Source: a bacterium (GTDB taxonomy: Bacteria > Oederibacteriota > JAJYGY01). From it: a stretch of DNA of 7,344 nucleotides. The DNA lies in NCBI GenBank assembly GCA_021790555.1, contig JAJYGY010000315.1, forward strand, positions 1 to 7,344, written 5' to 3'. This document shows positions 5,786 through 7,344 of the stretch, one piece after another. Position 1 is the stretch's first letter, and each line of letters starts with the position of its first letter. Below the pieces are notes generated by a model. It was given only the letters and a program-made list of their open reading frames with translations, searched no databases and was not told the DNA's origin. Position numbers and translations under genes: made by a program.

Positions 5786-7048
5786 ATGGAAACCGACGTC
5801 AAGGCGATGGTGCAGGAGAAGGCCCTGGCCGCCAAGCGGGCCTCGCGGGCCATGGCCTCGGCCACGCGCGAACAGAAGGACCGGGCCCTGGAGGCCATGG
5901 CCGGCGCGCTGGAAAAGGGCGCCCCGGAAATCCTTTCCGAGAACGCCGCCGACCTGGAGCAGGCCCGCGGGGGCGGGATGGCGCCGGCCATGCTGGAGCG
6001 CCTCGCCCTCAATCCCAAACGCCTGGCGGACGTGGCCCGCGGCCTGCGGGAGGTCGCCGCCCTGCCCGACCCGGTGGGCGGAACCATCGACACCCGCACG
6101 CGGCCCAACGGCCTGCGCATCGACCGGGTGCGCGTGCCCCTGGGGGTCATCGGCATCGTCTACGAGTCGCGCCCCAACGTCACCGTGGACGCCGCCTCGC
6201 TGTGCCTCAAGGCCGGCAACGCCGTGATCCTCCGGGGCGGCTCCGAGGCCCTCCGCTCCAACCTGGCGCTGGAAAAGGCCATCCAGGCGGGGCTTTCCCA
6301 GGCCGGCCTTCCGGCCGAGGCCGTGCAGGTGGTGCGCACGCGCGACCGCGCCGCGGTGCTGGAGATGCTCAAGCGCAAGGCGGAGATCGACGTGGTCATC
6401 CCCCGGGGCGGCCGCGACCTGATCGACTTCGTGCTCAGGGAATCCTGGATCCCGGTCATCCGGCACGACATCGGAAACTGCCACGTGTACGTCGACGCCG
6501 CGGCCGACCTGGGGATGGCGGAGGCCATCGCCTTCAACGCCAAGGTTCAGCGCCCCAGCGTCTGCAACGCCATGGAGCACCTGCTGGTGCACCGGGCCGT
6601 GGCCGGCGCCTTCCTGCCCGGCATGATCCGGCGCTTCCAGGAGGCCAAGGTGGAAATCCACGGGGACGAGGCGGTGCGCGCCCTGGCCCCGGGCCTGAAG
6701 CAGGCCACGCCGGAGGAATGGGCCGAGGAATACCTGGACCTGGTCTGCGGCATCAAGGTGGTGGAAAGCCTGGACGAGGCCATCGCCCACATCAACCGCT
6801 TCGGCTCCCAGCATTCCGACGCCATCGTCACGCGGGACAAGGCCGCGGCCGGACGCTTCCTGAAGGAGGTGGATTCGGCGGCCGTGTACGTCAACGCCTC
6901 CACCCGCTTCACCGACGGCGGCCAGTTCGGCATGGGCGCCGAGATCGGCATTTCCACCCAGAAGCTCCACGCCCGCGGGCCCATGGCCCTGGAGGAGCTC
7001 ACCACCATGAAGTGGGTGGTGTACGGGACCGGGCAGGTCCGGGAATGA
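5786..7048 (+). CDS. proA: Gamma-glutamyl phosphate reductase ProA
   Basis: A 420-residue cytoplasmic enzyme of the aldehyde dehydrogenase superfamily. It reduces gamma-glutamyl phosphate with NADPH to glutamate-5-semialdehyde, the second step of proline biosynthesis. LGVIGIVYESRPNVTVDAA (119-137) and the following LKAGNAVILRGGSEA are family hallmarks of the cofactor-binding part. The catalytic cysteine is C260 in KVQRPSVCNAMEHLLVH. GSQHSDAIVT, VNASTRFTDGGQFGMGAEIGIST and HARGPMALEELTTMKWVVYG complete the C-terminal signatures. Length is normal for the family and no key residue is missing. The partner kinase ProB is not adjacent. The gene follows the Hpt-like gene by two bases and precedes nadD closely, an order I associate with several Desulfobacterota (from memory, not checked). 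Confidence 0.97.
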   Translation: METDVKAMVQEKALAAKRASRAMASATREQKDRALEAMAGALEKGAPEILSENAADLEQARGGGMAPAMLERLALNPKRLADVARGLREVAALPDPVGGTIDTRTRPNGLRIDRVRVPLGVIGIVYESRPNVTVDAASLCLKAGNAVILRGGSEALRSNLALEKAIQAGLSQAGLPAEAVQVVRTRDRAAVLEMLKRKAEIDVVIPRGGRDLIDFVLRESWIPVIRHDIGNCHVYVDAAADLGMAEAIAFNAKVQRPSVCNAMEHLLVHRAVAGAFLPGMIRRFQEAKVEIHGDEAVRALAPGLKQATPEEWAEEYLDLVCGIKVVESLDEAIAHINRFGSQHSDAIVTRDKAAAGRFLKEVDSAAVYVNASTRFTDGGQFGMGAEIGISTQKLHARGPMALEELTTMKWVVYGTGQVRE

Positions 7049-7064
7049 GGCGGTGATCCCCTTG

Positions 7065-7344
7065 GTGACCAAAAACGTGGCTGGAAAGGCGAAGATCGGC
7101 ATTTTCGGCGGGACCTTCAACCCCGTGCACCTGGGGCACCTGCTTGCCGCGCGAGCGGCCCGCGAGGCCCTGGGCCTGGACGAGGTGCTCTTCATCCCCT
7201 GCGCCCTGCCCGCCCTGAAGGCCGCGCGGGACCTGCTTCCGGGGACAAGGCGCCTGCGCCTGCTGAAGCTGGCCCTGGAGGGGCAGAAAGGCTTCCGGGT
7301 GGACGGGCGGGAGCTGGAGCGGGGCGGGAAAAGCTATACCGTGG
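7065..7344 (+). CDS. nadD: Nicotinate-nucleotide adenylyltransferase NadD, N-terminal part (3' truncated)
   Basis: The frame runs off the window end. The N-terminus KIGIFGGTFNPVHLGHL is the nucleotidyltransferase signature with the HxGH motif at 7128-7139, which binds ATP phosphates. LDEVLFIP and then VDGRELERGGKSYTV match NadD, which makes deamido-NAD from nicotinate mononucleotide and ATP. The SSTxIR-like motif would lie beyond the window. The usual PPHK after FIP reads PALK here (7209-7220). The start is uncertain: GTG 7053, TTG 7062, GTG 7065 and GTG 7077 are all in frame. AGGCGG (7048-7053) is 8 bases from TTG 7062 and 11 from GTG 7065, and GGTGA (7052-7056) is 8 from GTG 7065. I give GTG 7065 as a compromise. 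The 16-base gap after proA suggests one transcript. Confidence 0.9.
   Translation, partial: MTKNVAGKAKIGIFGGTFNPVHLGHLLAARAAREALGLDEVLFIPCALPALKAARDLLPGTRRLRLLKLALEGQKGFRVDGRELERGGKSYTV

Noticed and set aside
5758..7056. A 432-codon plus-strand frame overlapping proA.
   Set aside because: Out of phase with proA, whose catalytic and cofactor motifs are intact. The product is Arg/Gly/Pro-rich shadow sequence.
4071..7195. Long minus-strand frames opposite mqnC, the Hpt-like gene, proA and nadD (4071-5753 and 5258-7195).
   Set aside because: Same GC-bias artefact; no motif, no ribosome binding site, and the plus strand is fully explained by confident genes.
1..7344. CRISPR array, tRNA/rRNA genes, insertion sequence, phage or defence genes.
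   Set aside because: No regularly spaced repeats, no tRNA-like cloverleaf or rRNA sequence, and no transposase or integrase motifs were seen; all sizeable stretches are housekeeping or biosynthetic genes.

Overview
This is a GC-rich, tightly packed, all-plus-strand bacterial window. It carries most of a futalosine-pathway (alternative, Mqn) menaquinone biosynthesis locus, followed by a small unknown gene, proline biosynthesis (proA) and the start of NAD biosynthesis (nadD). The futalosine genes, proA next to nadD, and the strong GC bias at third codon positions would suit a high-GC Desulfobacterota organism such as a Desulfovibrionales sulfate reducer. That assignment is inferred from gene content and order; nothing in the window proves it.

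Layout. (1) 2-943: C-terminal part of a long UbiD-type menaquinone decarboxylase, cut by the window edge. (2) 955-2070: mqnE, radical SAM aminofutalosine synthase. (3) 2134-3375: a 12-helix MFS transporter of unknown substrate set inside the pathway genes. (4) 3404-4171: mqnA, chorismate dehydratase, with a TTG start. (5) 4172-4280: the longest non-coding stretch, holding a good sigma70-type promoter candidate, a palindrome, a pair of direct repeats and a possible leader hairpin. (6) 4281-5399: mqnC, radical SAM cyclic dehypoxanthinyl-futalosine synthase. (7) 5415-5783: a 122-residue helical protein that resembles an Hpt phosphotransfer domain but contains no histidine. (8) 5786-7048: proA. 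(9) about 7065-7344: the 5' part of nadD, cut by the window edge.

How the genes work together. MqnA dehydrates chorismate to 3-[(1-carboxyvinyl)oxy]benzoate. MqnE joins this to SAM-derived adenosine to give aminofutalosine. MqnC cyclises the dehypoxanthinylated intermediate. The UbiD-like enzyme is expected to decarboxylate a late naphthoate intermediate. The deaminase/hydrolase steps (including MqnB), MqnD, the UbiA-like prenyltransferase, the UbiX-like flavin prenyltransferase and the final methyltransferase are not here and must lie elsewhere. The first four genes could be one transcript; mqnC appears to have its own promoter and may also drive the Hpt-like gene, proA and nadD.

Most of the window is known biochemistry. 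The points most worth following are the histidine-less Hpt-like protein, the MFS transporter embedded in the menaquinone genes, the internally duplicated C-terminal module of the UbiD-like enzyme, the mqnC control region, and the altered PPHK motif in NadD.
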